Positions 6,909 through 16,281 of a DNA stretch of 41,368 bases are shown here, in pieces. The notes under the pieces are model-generated. The model was not told where the DNA came from, made no database searches, and saw nothing but the letters and a program-made list of their open reading frames with translations. The stretch comes from Candidatus Hydrogenedentota bacterium (GTDB lineage: Bacteria > Hydrogenedentota > Hydrogenedentia > Hydrogenedentales > CAILVY01). A program made the translations under genes and the position numbers. Where the stretch lies: contig CAILVY010000032.1 of assembly GCA_903837785.1 (NCBI GenBank), positions 1 to 41,368 on the forward strand. Reading direction: 5' to 3'. Numbering within the stretch: position 1 is the stretch's first letter; every line of letters starts with the position of its first letter.

Positions 6909-9900
6909 ATGCGTGAGGCGAGGTGTTTGATTGCGGGATTGTTGTTGGCCTTTGGCGTGGTTTCGGGGGCCGCTTTCGCGGAGAACGCGTCGATCGAGGC
7001 GCTGCTGGCAAGCGCAGGCGCGGCAACGGGGGGCAAAGCCGCGGAAGTTACTACGACGCCGGAGGGGTATGTGCAGTCTGTCGCGGCGCCGGAAGGCGGC
7101 GAGTTTCCCGTGACGGGCGTGGCGAAGGGTGCGGAAGAGTCGGCCCGTGCCCTGGCGTTTCTGGACGCGAACCGCGCGGTTTTCGCCGTGAAAGACGCCG
7201 GGTGGGGATTCAGCGTTGCCCGCAAGACCGCGAGCGGGATCCGACGCTATGTCCGCCTGCAGCAGGCCTATGACGGCCTTCCGGTGCTCGGGGGGCAGAG
7301 CATCATCCAGATGAACGAAGCCGGCGGGTTGCGGCATGTTCTGTTCGACGCGATGCGTGATGCGGAGTTGGCGCCGTTGCGATCGAAGGGCCTGTCGCCC
7401 GCAGTCCCTCCGGACCGTGCCCGCGCGGCCGCCGCAAAGGTGAAGCTGGAGAAGGCAGGGAAAGGCGCGGCGCTGGAGGCGTCGTCGGAGCCCGAACTGA
7501 TGATTTACGCTCCGCGTGTGCTGGGCAGGCGCGGTGCGGGCTGTCTTGCCTGGCGCGTTGTCGTGTCGGCGGCCAACAGTGCGCTGATTCGCGAGATGGT
7601 CTTCGTGGATGCGCACACGGGCCGGGTGGTCTTTCATTATCCGCTCGTGCATGACGCCCGCTATCGCCAGATTTACGACAGCAACAATACGGAGGCGGAG
7701 CCCGGCTCCCTGATTCGCTCGGAAGGCGGGCTCGCTTCCTCGATCACGGATGTCAATCAGGCGTACGACTACTATGGGGACACGTACGATTTCTACAAGA
7801 ACGAGCACAACCGGGACAGCATCGACGGGTTCGGGATGATTATGAGCGCCACGACGCGCCAATGCCCGTATGGGACCGCGCCGGAAATGTGTCCCTGGGC
7901 GAACGCCAGCTGGGACGGCACGCGCATGCATTTTGGCCAGGGATTCGCGGTGGACGACGTGGTCGGCCATGAGCTGACGCACGGCGTGACGGAACACGAA
8001 TCCAATCTCATCTACGAGATGCAGTCGGGCGCGATCAACGAGAGTTTCTCGGATATCTGGGGCGAATTCATCGACCTCGTCAACGGCAAGGGCACGGACA
8101 CGCCGGAAGTACGCTGGCTCATGGGGGAGGACATTCCGGTGGATGGCGCGTTGCGGAGCATGAAGAATCCCCCGCAGTTCAATGACCCGGACCGCATGTA
8201 CAGCCCCAATTACTATACCGGGCAGGGGGACGGGGGCGGGGTCCACACGAATTCCGGGGTCGGCAACAAGCTGGCGTATCTCCTGGTCGACGGGGAAACC
8301 TTCAATGGCCGCAGCATTACGGGGATGGGGATTCCGGCCGTGGCCGACCTCTTTTACGAGGCGCAGTGCAATCTGCTGACGGAAGGGTCCGACTACGCGG
8401 ACTTGTACACACAGCTCAAGCAGGCCGCCATCAACCTCGGCTTCAGCCAGGACCAGAAGAACACGCTGGAGCGCGCGTGCCGCGCGGTGGAGATAGGCGG
8501 ATTGCCGCTGGGCGTGACCGGGCTGAGCGCGGAAACCGCGGAGGGCGACCCGAATATCACGCTGCACTGGACGAATCCCGCCGGGAAGGCCTTCCTGAAC
8601 GTGGTGGTGCGGCGCAAGACCGACGGGTATCCCGCAGGTCCCACGGACGGCGATCTGGCCTACAGCGGCACCGGGAACGCTGTGGTGGACGGTCCTCTCA
8701 CGGTCGGCACCCGCTATTACTACGCGGTCTTCGCCTATCATGGCCTGGACGAATTCGGGGAAGCGAGTTACGCCCCCCCCGCGACGACGCGCGTGCGCGC
8801 GGGCATGGTCGTGCCGCTGGACTACTTCTCCGAGACGTGGACCTTCGATGAAAACATGTCGGGGGTTTTCATGGATCTTGCGTACACGACGCTGACGTTT
8901 ACGCCCGTTCCCGGCCGGAACCGCTACACGGCGAAGGCGGCGCCGGCCACTGCCTATCCGGTGAACCCGGCTGAATCGATTCCATTGACATTGTACGATG
9001 ACGACTACACAAACATTACGCTGACGGGCGGGAACTCCATTCCATTCTACGGCGTCTCGTACGACCAGTTCTACGTGAACAGCAACGGGAACGTCTCCTT
9101 CACGGCGGGCGATTTGATGCCCAATTTCTTCCTCACGTTCGATCAGCATTTCTCGCTGCCGCGCGTATCCGCTCTCTTCAGCGACCTCGACCCGGCGACG
9201 GCGGGTGCGATCTCGTGGCAACAGCTGGCAGACCGGGCGGTGATTACGTACGACCACATCACGGAGTACTACGATGATCCTCCGTCCTCGAACAACTTCC
9301 AGATCGAGCTGTTCTTCAGCGGCGTGATCCGCATCACGTATCTCGGCATTGAGAACACCTGGGGGCTTGCCGGGCTTTCCATCGGCGAGGACGGGACGAT
9401 TCCCGACAATTTCGTGGAGAGCGATCTAAGCAGTTATCTGGAGCCCGACTCGGACGCGGACGGGATCCCGGATAGTGTGGAAGGCACCGGCGACAGCAAC
9501 GGCGACGGCACGCCCGACTATCTTGATGACGATTCGGACGGCGACAGTGTGCCCGACGCCGTGGAGACGGCCTCGGACAGCGATGGGGACTTGATCCCGA
9601 ATTACCTCGATCCCGATTCGGACGATGACGGCATCGCCGACAGCGCTGAATCCGGCAGCGACACGGACCGCGACGGCCTGCCGAATTTCATCGACGGCGA
9701 TTCGGACGGGGACGGGCTGGACGACACGATGGAAGGCACGGCGGACATCGATCACGACGGCCAGCCGAACTATCTGGATCGGGACAGTGACGGCGATGGG
9801 TTGGACGACAATCTGGAATGGCTCTACGGCAGCGACCCGTACGACGAAGACAGCACTGCGGAACTGCCCGTGGGCATGCCCGCGCTCGCCGGATTGATGC

Positions 9901-9962
9901 TCGCGATGGGCTTTGCCGGAATCCTGCTCTTGCGCCGGCCGCGGAGAACCCTCCGCGGATGA
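6909..9962 (+). CDS. Secreted M4 (thermolysin-family) metalloprotease with calcium repeats
   Basis: This is a 1017-residue exported zinc protease. A signal peptide (residues 1-24, ending GAAFA) is followed by an FTP/PepSY-type propeptide and the M4 catalytic domain. HELTH is at 354-358 and the third zinc ligand Glu378 sits in GAINES; the C-terminal active-site histidine is in GGGVHTNSG. After it come a fibronectin-like segment (about 537-640), a nidogen-like beta domain (about 685-840) and six or so Asp-rich thrombospondin type 3 calcium repeats (DSDGDG forms, about 846-980). The protein ends in a hydrophobic segment with an Arg-rich tail (LLLRRPRRTLRG), the form of a membrane anchor or C-terminal sorting signal. 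I chose ATG at 6909 because TGAGGA lies eight bases before it; GTG at 6894 is in frame but lacks such a site. The likely role is extracellular or cell-surface proteolysis. Confidence 0.93.
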   Translation: MREARCLIAGLLLAFGVVSGAAFAENASIEALLASAGAATGGKAAEVTTTPEGYVQSVAAPEGGEFPVTGVAKGAEESARALAFLDANRAVFAVKDAGWGFSVARKTASGIRRYVRLQQAYDGLPVLGGQSIIQMNEAGGLRHVLFDAMRDAELAPLRSKGLSPAVPPDRARAAAAKVKLEKAGKGAALEASSEPELMIYAPRVLGRRGAGCLAWRVVVSAANSALIREMVFVDAHTGRVVFHYPLVHDARYRQIYDSNNTEAEPGSLIRSEGGLASSITDVNQAYDYYGDTYDFYKNEHNRDSIDGFGMIMSATTRQCPYGTAPEMCPWANASWDGTRMHFGQGFAVDDVVGHELTHGVTEHESNLIYEMQSGAINESFSDIWGEFIDLVNGKGTDTPEVRWLMGEDIPVDGALRSMKNPPQFNDPDRMYSPNYYTGQGDGGGVHTNSGVGNKLAYLLVDGETFNGRSITGMGIPAVADLFYEAQCNLLTEGSDYADLYTQLKQAAINLGFSQDQKNTLERACRAVEIGGLPLGVTGLSAETAEGDPNITLHWTNPAGKAFLNVVVRRKTDGYPAGPTDGDLAYSGTGNAVVDGPLTVGTRYYYAVFAYHGLDEFGEASYAPPATTRVRAGMVVPLDYFSETWTFDENMSGVFMDLAYTTLTFTPVPGRNRYTAKAAPATAYPVNPAESIPLTLYDDDYTNITLTGGNSIPFYGVSYDQFYVNSNGNVSFTAGDLMPNFFLTFDQHFSLPRVSALFSDLDPATAGAISWQQLADRAVITYDHITEYYDDPPSSNNFQIELFFSGVIRITYLGIENTWGLAGLSIGEDGTIPDNFVESDLSSYLEPDSDADGIPDSVEGTGDSNGDGTPDYLDDDSDGDSVPDAVETASDSDGDLIPNYLDPDSDDDGIADSAESGSDTDRDGLPNFIDGDSDGDGLDDTMEGTADIDHDGQPNYLDRDSDGDGLDDNLEWLYGSDPYDEDSTAELPVGMPALAGLMLAMGFAGILLLRRPRRTLRG

Positions 9963-9965
9963 TAC

Positions 9966-9983
9966 CGCGTCACGGGTGACGCG
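9966..9983. terminator. Palindrome just after the protease gene
   Basis: CGCGTCAC and GTGACGCG form a perfect inverted repeat separated by two bases, four bases after the protease stop. A 7-bp stem with a 4-base loop can form. No T-run follows, so it may stabilise the 3' end rather than terminate transcription by itself. Confidence 0.4.
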
Positions 9984-10087
9984 CGATAGAGTCTGTGCTG
10001 GCCACGGCGAGCGCATGGGACCGTTTCGGCCGGTCGACGGCTACCGGAAAGGCTGTGGCGTGCCTGCGGTCCGTGCTGGATGCGCCG

Positions 10088-10423
10088 TTACAGTGAATAG
10101 ACGAACGGGGAAACGTGGCCACCGCGAAATCCGGCCAGGACGACCAGCAGGATCATCAATGCAAAAATCCCCAGGTTGATGTAGCCGAGGATCAGCCCGG
10201 CCATCGCAAAGCCCCGGCTGTCTCCCGAAAGCTCGCCGCGCCGGATCTTACCAAGCACACCGTGTCCGAGTATCACCGCTGGCACCGAGAAGAGCGGACC
10301 ACAGAAGAGAAAGGACAGGATGCCCAGGACCATACTGGCAATGGCCGACCCGCTGCTCTGCGTGTTGTGTGGTGCCGGCGGCGGCCCGGCGCTCGGCTCG
10401 CGCCCGTAGGATGCGTTGCTCAT
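10088..10423 (-). CDS. DUF4190-like small membrane protein
   Basis: The 111-residue protein has a polar, proline-rich N-terminus (SAGPPPAPHNTQSSG) and two hydrophobic segments (roughly residues 27-57 and 77-100) separated by a GKIRRGELSGDSRGFAMAG loop. That loop between two membrane spans is typical of the DUF4190 family, which is of unknown function and often precedes or accompanies membrane-associated domains. I chose ATG at 10421-10423, which begins MSNASYG and has GGAGGGG upstream. A longer frame begins at 10498 but lacks a good site. Its 3' end faces the protease gene, and 215 bases without a gene separate it from panD. Confidence 0.7.
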   Translation of the reverse strand: MSNASYGREPSAGPPPAPHNTQSSGSAIASMVLGILSFLFCGPLFSVPAVILGHGVLGKIRRGELSGDSRGFAMAGLILGYINLGIFALMILLVVLAGFRGGHVSPFVYSL

Positions 10424-10638
10424 GACGACGTTCCCCTCCCGGTGACGTTGGGCCAGAATGCCCTGCCAAAACACTTTCAGAGGACATCCTACGCCCACTT
10501 CTATGACTATATCTACACCGGAGCCGCCAATCCATTCACGCGCTGCGGAGTAACTCGAGGGGATAGTCCATAAGGAGAGATACGGAAGAGGCGGCGACCC
10601 CGGGAAGACCGAGGGCGTTCCGGGACGCGGACGGCCGT

Positions 10639-10989
10639 CTACTCGACGATGCGGTTGCGCTCGTCGACGTGGACGACAACCGGCTCATGCTTCCGGGCTT
10701 CTCCGGGCTCCATATGGGCGTAGGTGAGGATGATGACGAGGTCGCCGGTGTGTCCGAGGCGCGCGGCGGCGCCGTTGAGGCAGACCACGCCACTCCCCCG
10801 CTCGCCTTCGATGATGTACGTGGCGAAACGGTCCCCCGTGCTGATGTTCAGCACGTCCACCTTCTCATACAGCAACATGCCCGCCGCGTCGATGAGGTCG
10901 GCGTCGAGGGTGAGGCTGCCGGGGTAGTTGAGGTTGGCCTCGGTGACGGTGGCCCGGTGAATCTTGCTCTTGAGCATCGTTACAAACAT
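10639..10989 (-). CDS. panD: Aspartate 1-decarboxylase
   Basis: PanD converts L-aspartate to beta-alanine, the amine partner for pantothenate. The enzyme is made as a proenzyme that self-cleaves before a serine to create a pyruvoyl cofactor. The required Gly-Ser is seen in YPGSLTLD (Ser at about residue 26), and the family start [10 protein letters not shown] and the ending YAHM are present. The 116-residue length is normal. I chose ATG at 10987-10989 (MFVTML), which aligns with the usual start and has GAGG upstream inside the end of panC. A GTG three codons earlier sits too close to that site. The gene is last of a folK-panB-panC-panD run with a 16-base gap after panC. Confidence 0.95.
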   Translation of the reverse strand: MFVTMLKSKIHRATVTEANLNYPGSLTLDADLIDAAGMLLYEKVDVLNISTGDRFATYIIEGERGSGVVCLNGAAARLGHTGDLVIILTYAHMEPGEARKHEPVVVHVDERNRIVE

Positions 10990-11005
10990 CGTCTTCACAT
11001 CCTCT

Positions 11006-11842
11006 TCAGAGTATATACTTGATATTATCGATCAAACGGGCCGGTCCCACAAGTGCCGCGACGGCCAGGACCACGGGTTGCTCGACCCGGTCGACCGGCT
11101 GCATGCTGTCGGCGTCCACCAATTCTACATAGTCGATGTTAACCGCATCCATGCCCTCGCGCACCGCCTGGATCAGCACGGCCGCGGAGCGTTCGCCGGC
11201 CTGGAGCATCTTCTCCGCCTGGAAGAGCGAGCGCGACAGGCACAGGGCCCGTTGGCGGTCTTCCGGGCCGAGATAGCGGTTGCGCGAGCTCATGGCGAGG
11301 CCGTCCGGCTCGCGGATGATGGGCATTTCGATAATGTCGATGCCCATGTCCAGGTCGCGGGCCATCCGCTTGATGACCGCACACTGCTGGGCGTCCTTCT
11401 GCCCGAAGTAGGCCCGGTCCGGGAGCACGGCGTTGAAGAGTTTCGTCACGACGGTCGCCACGCCCCGGAAGAAGTGGGGCCGGGTCCGGCTGCACAACCC
11501 TTCGCTGACGTTCTCCACCGTCACGTAAGTCGAGTAGCCCGCGGGGTACATGGAGTCGCCGGTCGGGGCATAGATGGCCTGGATTCCCGCCTCCGTGCAC
11601 ATGCGCACGTCACCCTCGAAGGTCCGCGGATACTTGCTGAAGTCTTCGTTCGGCGCGAACTGGGTGGGATTCACAAAGATGCTGGCGACGCCCAGGTCGT
11701 TGCCCTGCACGGCCGCGCGCATGAGGCTGATATGCCCCTCGTGGAGCGCGCCCATCGTGGGCACAAAGCCGATGGTCTTGCCCAGCCGCTTCTGCCGGAA
11801 CGACCACGCCCGCATCGCCTCTGCTGTCTCGATAATCTCCAT
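11006..11842 (-). CDS. panC: Pantothenate synthetase
   Basis: PanC condenses pantoate and beta-alanine using ATP through a pantoyl-adenylate, in the cytoplasm. The 278-residue protein has the HIGH-like motif in [12 protein letters not shown] (near residue 26), [16 protein letters not shown], the [14 protein letters not shown] substrate-binding stretch, FGQKDAQQ and the KMSKS-like MSSRN, all family hallmarks. The start ATG has AGGAAG five bases upstream. Gaps to panB (22 bases) and panD (16 bases) indicate one transcript. Nothing is missing. Confidence 0.97.
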   Translation of the reverse strand: MEIIETAEAMRAWSFRQKRLGKTIGFVPTMGALHEGHISLMRAAVQGNDLGVASIFVNPTQFAPNEDFSKYPRTFEGDVRMCTEAGIQAIYAPTGDSMYPAGYSTYVTVENVSEGLCSRTRPHFFRGVATVVTKLFNAVLPDRAYFGQKDAQQCAVIKRMARDLDMGIDIIEMPIIREPDGLAMSSRNRYLGPEDRQRALCLSRSLFQAEKMLQAGERSAAVLIQAVREGMDAVNIDYVELVDADSMQPVDRVEQPVVLAVAALVGPARLIDNIKYIL

Positions 11843-11864
11843 GGCACTTCCTGGCGGCGTCCGC

Positions 11865-12662
11865 CTATTTGTACGTGTTTTCCGCCCGGGGGAACTCCCC
11901 GCCCTTCACTTCCCTGACATATTCCGCGCAGGCCTGTCCGATCATGGAACGGACGTCCGCATAGGTTTTCGTAAAACGCGTCTTGCCCCAGCCGAGCATG
12001 TCGTGGAACACGAGGACCTGTCCGTCGCAGCCGGCCCCCGCGCCGATGCCGATGGTGGGAATGCTGAGGCTGCCGGTGATTTCCGCGGCGAGGTCCGCGG
12101 GAATGCATTCCAGGACCATGGCGAAGCAACCGGCGGCCTGGAGGCCCAGCGCTTCTTCCTTCAAACGCCTCCGATCCGGTTCTTCGCGGCCCTGGACCTT
12201 GTAGCCGCCGAATTGATGCACGGATTGCGGCGTCAGCCCGAGATGGCCCATGACCGGAATCCCGGCGCGAATGATGCATTCGATGGCCGGCCCGAATTTC
12301 TCGGCCGAACCTTCCAGTTTCACGGATTGCGCGCCGCCCTCGGCGATGAGCCGGCCCGCGTTGCGCAACGCTTCTTCGGGACTGATTTGATAGGAGAGGA
12401 AGGGCATGTCGCCGATTACCATCGCGTGCTTCACGGCGCGGCTGACCATGCGGGTGTGGTGCAGCATGTCGTCCATCGTAACCGGGAGGGTGTCTTCGTA
12501 GCCGAGGACCACGTTGCCGAGGGAATCGCCGACAAGCACGGCGTCGATGCCGCTCTCGTCAAGCAGACGGGCCGTGGGGAAATCGTAGGCGGTAAGCACG
12601 GCGATCTTCTCGTTCGCCTGCTTCCGCTCGCGGAAGGTCGCCGTCGTGATACGCGCAGACAT
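11865..12662 (-). CDS. panB: 3-methyl-2-oxobutanoate hydroxymethyltransferase
   Basis: PanB transfers a hydroxymethyl group from 5,10-methylene-tetrahydrofolate to ketoisovalerate, giving ketopantoate. It is a cytoplasmic TIM-barrel enzyme needing Mg2+. The 265-residue sequence has LTAYDFPTARLLDE, the metal-binding VGDSLGNVVLGY, VKLEG, GHLGLTPQSVHQFGGYKVQG and TIGIGAG, the complete family pattern. GGGAGG lies about ten bases before the ATG. It is followed by panC, and folK lies 84 bases upstream, so a folate-synthesis gene sits beside a folate-using enzyme. Confidence 0.97.
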   Translation of the reverse strand: MSARITTATFRERKQANEKIAVLTAYDFPTARLLDESGIDAVLVGDSLGNVVLGYEDTLPVTMDDMLHHTRMVSRAVKHAMVIGDMPFLSYQISPEEALRNAGRLIAEGGAQSVKLEGSAEKFGPAIECIIRAGIPVMGHLGLTPQSVHQFGGYKVQGREEPDRRRLKEEALGLQAAGCFAMVLECIPADLAAEITGSLSIPTIGIGAGAGCDGQVLVFHDMLGWGKTRFTKTYADVRSMIGQACAEYVREVKGGEFPRAENTYK

Positions 12663-12746
12663 TCGCTTCTGCCTCCCGAACCGTGACGCAATCCACTACA
12701 GCGTAGCTGTCCGTCCCGGTCCCTGTTGGGCTCCAAGCGGAGCGGT

Positions 12747-13241
12747 TCAAGGAGTCACTGGGCCGCATCCCGCGACCCGCCCCTGGGCTTCAACACTCTC
12801 GGACAAGGCGCGCACGGTCTTTCCCGTGACGGGATCCACGGCTTCCGGCGCAATCTCCGCCAGGGGTGCCAGCACGAAGTACCGCGAACGGAATGCCGCG
12901 TGCGGCAACGTCAGCCGCGCCTCCGTCATCATCAGGTCTTCCCACAGGATCAAATCGATATCGATGACCCTCGGGCCCCATCGTTCCGATGGCGTTCGTC
13001 CCAGTGCCGCCTCGATTTCCTTCACCGCATTCAGGAGTTCCAGCGGAAGTAATTCCGTCTCGATCTCTGCGGCCGCATTCAGAAAATCGGGCTGCTCAGC
13101 CAGGCCCACGGGCTCTGTTTCATACACACGGGAAACGGCGCCGAGTCGGACCCCCGGCCACCGCGCCAAGGCGTCCAGCGCATGGCGCAGATTGGCCGCG
13201 CGATCGCCCAGGTTGCTTCCCAGGCTCAGGAGAACCCGCAT
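12747..13241 (-). CDS. folK: 6-hydroxymethyl-7,8-dihydropterin pyrophosphokinase
   Basis: FolK transfers pyrophosphate from ATP to hydroxymethyldihydropterin in folate synthesis. The 164-residue protein starts MRVLLSLGSNLGDR and contains the diagnostic SRVYETEPVG, QPDFLNAAAEIET and the catalytic RWGPRVIDIDLILWED segment with its two metal-binding aspartates. The length is normal. The ribosome binding site before the ATG is weak. The gene lies between leuS and panB on the same strand. An 84-base gap after it leaves room for a separate promoter for the pan genes, though none is clear. Confidence 0.95.
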   Translation of the reverse strand: MRVLLSLGSNLGDRAANLRHALDALARWPGVRLGAVSRVYETEPVGLAEQPDFLNAAAEIETELLPLELLNAVKEIEAALGRTPSERWGPRVIDIDLILWEDLMMTEARLTLPHAAFRSRYFVLAPLAEIAPEAVDPVTGKTVRALSESVEAQGRVAGCGPVTP

Positions 13242-13347
13242 GACCGGGTCCCGTCCAGGCGTGCCGCTTCATCCATCACGTCAACAGTTTACCACAACGA
13301 TTTTCGCGTTTTCCACAGCCCGGCAAGGGGCACAAGAGCCGGGAGAC

Positions 13348-13447
13348 GAATAGAACGCGGAAGACGCGAGCGAGCAAGGATGGGGACGGATGGGAGGCAT
13401 TGCTGCCTTCTGGTCCGTGCTCCTCCGAGCCCATCCGCGTTCTGTTC
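13348..13447 (-). repeat. Long imperfect inverted repeat between leuS and folK
   Basis: GAATAGAACGCGGA (13348-13361) pairs with TCCGCGTTCTGTTC (13434-13447) with a single G-U type mismatch, enclosing 72 bases. It begins nine bases beyond the leuS stop in the direction of transcription. The enclosed region has a competing pair (CGGATGGG with CCCATCCG). It may be a 3' structure or processing site. There is no T-run, so it is not a classical terminator. Confidence 0.4.
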
Positions 13448-13455
13448 TTGGGAAG

Positions 13456-15981
13456 CTATTTAACGACGAGGTTCACCATCTTGCCGGGGACGTAGATTTC
13501 TTTGAGGATGGTTTTGCCTTCGAGGTGCGGGGCGACTTTCTCGTCCGCTTTGGCGGCTGCGAGGATCGTGTCCTTGTCCGCATCCTTGGGGAGGACGACT
13601 TTGCCGCGCAGCTTGCCGCTCACTTGAACGGGCACTTCCATGGAGTCCTCGACGAGCAGGGATTCGTCGTAGGCGGGCCAGGGGGCATAGGCCAGCGTGT
13701 TGTGGTGTCCGAGGCGCTCCCAGAGTTCTTCGGCGAGGTGCGGGGCGAAGGGCGCGAGCACGAGGACGAACTGTTCGAGGACGGCGGCGTCGATCTTCTC
13801 GGCCTTCACCGCGGCATTGAGGAACTCCATCATGCGGGCGATGGCGGTGTTGAACTGGAGGTGCTCGATGTCGTTGCCGACCGCCTTGATCATCTTGTGG
13901 AGTTCGCGGAACATGCCGGGCTCTCCCCCGCTCTGCACGATGCGGGGATGCGGCAGGCCTTCTTCCGTGACAAAGAGCATCCAGACGCGGCGCAGGAAGC
14001 GATGGACGCCCTGAATGCCTTCATCCGTCCATGGCTTGTCGCGGTCGAGGGGCCCCATGAACATCTCGTAGAGGCGCATGGAATCGGCGCCGTATTCGCG
14101 CACGACATCGTCGGGGTTCACGACGTTGTAACGCGACTTGCTCATCTTCTCGATCTGGGTGTTGACCCTTGTGTCCGTGCCCTTGACGAACCACTCGTCG
14201 CCCCGCTTTTCGACGTCTTTCGGGTAGTAGTACTTCCCGTTGTCGTCCTGATAGGAGTAGGCGAGGATCATGCCCTGATTGAAAAGTTTCTGGAAGGGCT
14301 CTTTCGTGGAGACGTGGCCGGCATCGAAGAGGACCTTGTGCCAGAACCGGGAATAGAGCAGGTGCAGGACGGCGTGTTCGGCGCCGCCGACATAGAGGTC
14401 CACGGGCATCCAGTAGGCTTCGGCTTCCTTCGACCACGCGGCCTGATCGTTGTTGGCATCGACGAAGCGCAGGAAGTACCAGCAGGACCCCGCCCACTGC
14501 GGCATCGTGTTGGTTTCGCGCGTGCCGGGCAACCCGGTTTCGGGATCGATCGTGTTGACCCATTTCGTGGCGCGGGCGAGGGGTGGCTGTCCGTCCGCGG
14601 TGGGTTTGTATTCGTCGAGTTCGGGCAGCATCAGGGGCAGGTCCTTGAGTGGCATGGCTTTCATGCTGCCGTCCTGCGTGCGAATGAGTGGGAATGGCTC
14701 GCCCCAGTAGCGCTGTCGGGAAAAGAGCCAGTCGCGCAGCTTGTAGTTTACGGTTGCGGTGCCCAGGCCGCGCTCGCCGAGCCAGGCGGCTATCTTTCTC
14801 TTCGCGTCGGGCACGCGGAGGCCGTCCAGGAGTTCTGAATTCACGAGAACGCCGTCGCCGGTGAAGGCCTCTTTCTCGATGTCGCCGCCCGAGATGACCT
14901 CGATGATGGGCAGGTCGAACAGTTTCGCGAATTCATAGTCTCGGGTATCGTGGGCGGGGACGGCCATGATCGCGCCGTAGCCGTACTCGGCCAGATCATA
15001 GTCCGCAATCCAGATCGGGACTTCCTTGCCGTTGACGGGATTCACGGCGTAGGCGCCGGTGAACACGCCCGTCTTCTTCAATTCTTCCTTCATGCGGTCC
15101 TGGGCGCTCTTGCGGGAGGCCGCCTCTACATACGCGGCCACGGCGTCCTTCTGCGCGGGCGTCGTGATCTTCATCGTCAGGGGATGTTCGGGCGCGAGCA
15201 CGCAGTAGGTTGCGCCGAAGAGCGTGTCGGGACGCGTGGTGAAGACCATGAACGTGTCGCCGGTTCCCGCGATCTTGAACTGGACGTCCGCGCCTTCGCT
15301 TCGGCCGATCCACTCGCGCTGCATCGCCTTGATGCCTTCGGGCCAGTCGAGATCGTCGAGGTCCGCCAGGAGTCGCTCGGCATAGGCCGTGATGCGCAGC
15401 ATCCACTGCCGCATCATGCGCTTCTCGACCGGGTCGCCCGTCTCGACGTACTTCCCGTCCTTCACTTCTTCATTGGCGAGCACGGTGCAGAGGGCGGGGC
15501 ACCAGTTGACGGGCGATTCGACCTCGTAGGCGAGGCCGCGCTCGAAGAGGACCGAAAAGATCCACTGGGTCCACTTGTAGTACTTGGGATCCGTCGTGTT
15601 GATCTCGCGGTCCCAGTCGTAGGAGAGGCCGAGGGCCTGGATTTGTCCGCGGAACGTGTCGCAGTTCTTGTTCGTGACGATGGCCGGGTGTTCGCCGGTG
15701 CGCACGGCATGGCGTTCGGCCGGGAGGCCAAAGGCGTCCCACCCCATCGGATGCAGGACATTGAAGCCCTTCATGCGCTTGTATCGCGATACGATGTCGG
15801 TGGCGGTGTAGCCTTCGGGATGCCCGACGTGCAATCCGTCCCCGCTCGGATAGGGGAACATGTCCAAGACGTAATACTTCGGCTTGGAACGATCGAGCTC
15901 CGTCTTGAAGGTCTTGTTCTTCAGCCAGTATTCCTGCCACTTCTTTTCAATCGCCTGATGATCGTACTTCCCGCTCGACAT
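13456..15981 (-). CDS. leuS: Leucine--tRNA ligase
   Basis: LeuRS charges tRNA-Leu with leucine and proof-reads mischarged products. The 841-residue bacterial-type protein has the class I signature HVGH (residues 51-54), the KMSKS loop at 612-616, and an inserted CP1 editing domain. That domain carries the threonine-rich [10 protein letters not shown] and [12 protein letters not shown] motifs, so editing should be intact. The C-terminal tRNA-binding segment ends [17 protein letters not shown], as usual. GGAGG lies ten bases before the ATG, with TATAAC just upstream as a possible -10. It is transcribed toward folK but separated from it by 214 bases containing an inverted repeat, so it may be its own unit. 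Confidence 0.98.
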   Translation of the reverse strand: MSSGKYDHQAIEKKWQEYWLKNKTFKTELDRSKPKYYVLDMFPYPSGDGLHVGHPEGYTATDIVSRYKRMKGFNVLHPMGWDAFGLPAERHAVRTGEHPAIVTNKNCDTFRGQIQALGLSYDWDREINTTDPKYYKWTQWIFSVLFERGLAYEVESPVNWCPALCTVLANEEVKDGKYVETGDPVEKRMMRQWMLRITAYAERLLADLDDLDWPEGIKAMQREWIGRSEGADVQFKIAGTGDTFMVFTTRPDTLFGATYCVLAPEHPLTMKITTPAQKDAVAAYVEAASRKSAQDRMKEELKKTGVFTGAYAVNPVNGKEVPIWIADYDLAEYGYGAIMAVPAHDTRDYEFAKLFDLPIIEVISGGDIEKEAFTGDGVLVNSELLDGLRVPDAKRKIAAWLGERGLGTATVNYKLRDWLFSRQRYWGEPFPLIRTQDGSMKAMPLKDLPLMLPELDEYKPTADGQPPLARATKWVNTIDPETGLPGTRETNTMPQWAGSCWYFLRFVDANNDQAAWSKEAEAYWMPVDLYVGGAEHAVLHLLYSRFWHKVLFDAGHVSTKEPFQKLFNQGMILAYSYQDDNGKYYYPKDVEKRGDEWFVKGTDTRVNTQIEKMSKSRYNVVNPDDVVREYGADSMRLYEMFMGPLDRDKPWTDEGIQGVHRFLRRVWMLFVTEEGLPHPRIVQSGGEPGMFRELHKMIKAVGNDIEHLQFNTAIARMMEFLNAAVKAEKIDAAVLEQFVLVLAPFAPHLAEELWERLGHHNTLAYAPWPAYDESLLVEDSMEVPVQVSGKLRGKVVLPKDADKDTILAAAKADEKVAPHLEGKTILKEIYVPGKMVNLVVK

Positions 15982-16281
15982 ACAGTTCGGGCCTCCAAGT
16001 TATACTTCTTACTGCGGAAAGGCTTGAGAGACAGCAATATACCACATGAGCGCCCGCTTCGGGAAATCGCGGTGCGGCGTTGTCTCAGCCGCCGTGCCTG
16101 CGCATGAGCAAAGGATGTGGACCGCATGTCTGATGGGTTGCACCGCTACGGGTCGGCTGATAGAGTGATGGAGGATTGAGCATGCCCTGTTACGTGTCAG
16201 CGCCTCAGCGCGCGGTACGTTGCATGTTGTTGGCAATGCAGCCACCCAGAAATTGAGTGAAATGGTTTCTTATCTCCTCCG
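15982..16281. other. Divergent intergenic region with one candidate short ORF
   Basis: These 300 bases separate leuS from the divergent radical SAM gene. The only coding-like item is a 24-codon plus-strand frame at 16182-16256 (MPCYVSAPQRAVRC..., ending PPRN). Its ATG has GGAGG eight bases upstream. It has no clear hydrophobic or leader-peptide character and may be chance. No riboswitch or tRNA was recognised. Confidence 0.35.

Noticed and set aside
6843..9257. 804-codon open frame on the minus strand
   Set aside because: It lies opposite the M4 protease gene, which has a signal peptide and complete motifs. The minus-strand translation is Arg/His/Val-biased without any recognisable domain, an effect of GC-rich third positions.
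9426..10016. 196-codon minus-strand frame over the calcium repeats
   Set aside because: It is the antisense image of Asp-rich thrombospondin type 3 repeats and reads as Val/Ile/Arg repeats with no start signal.
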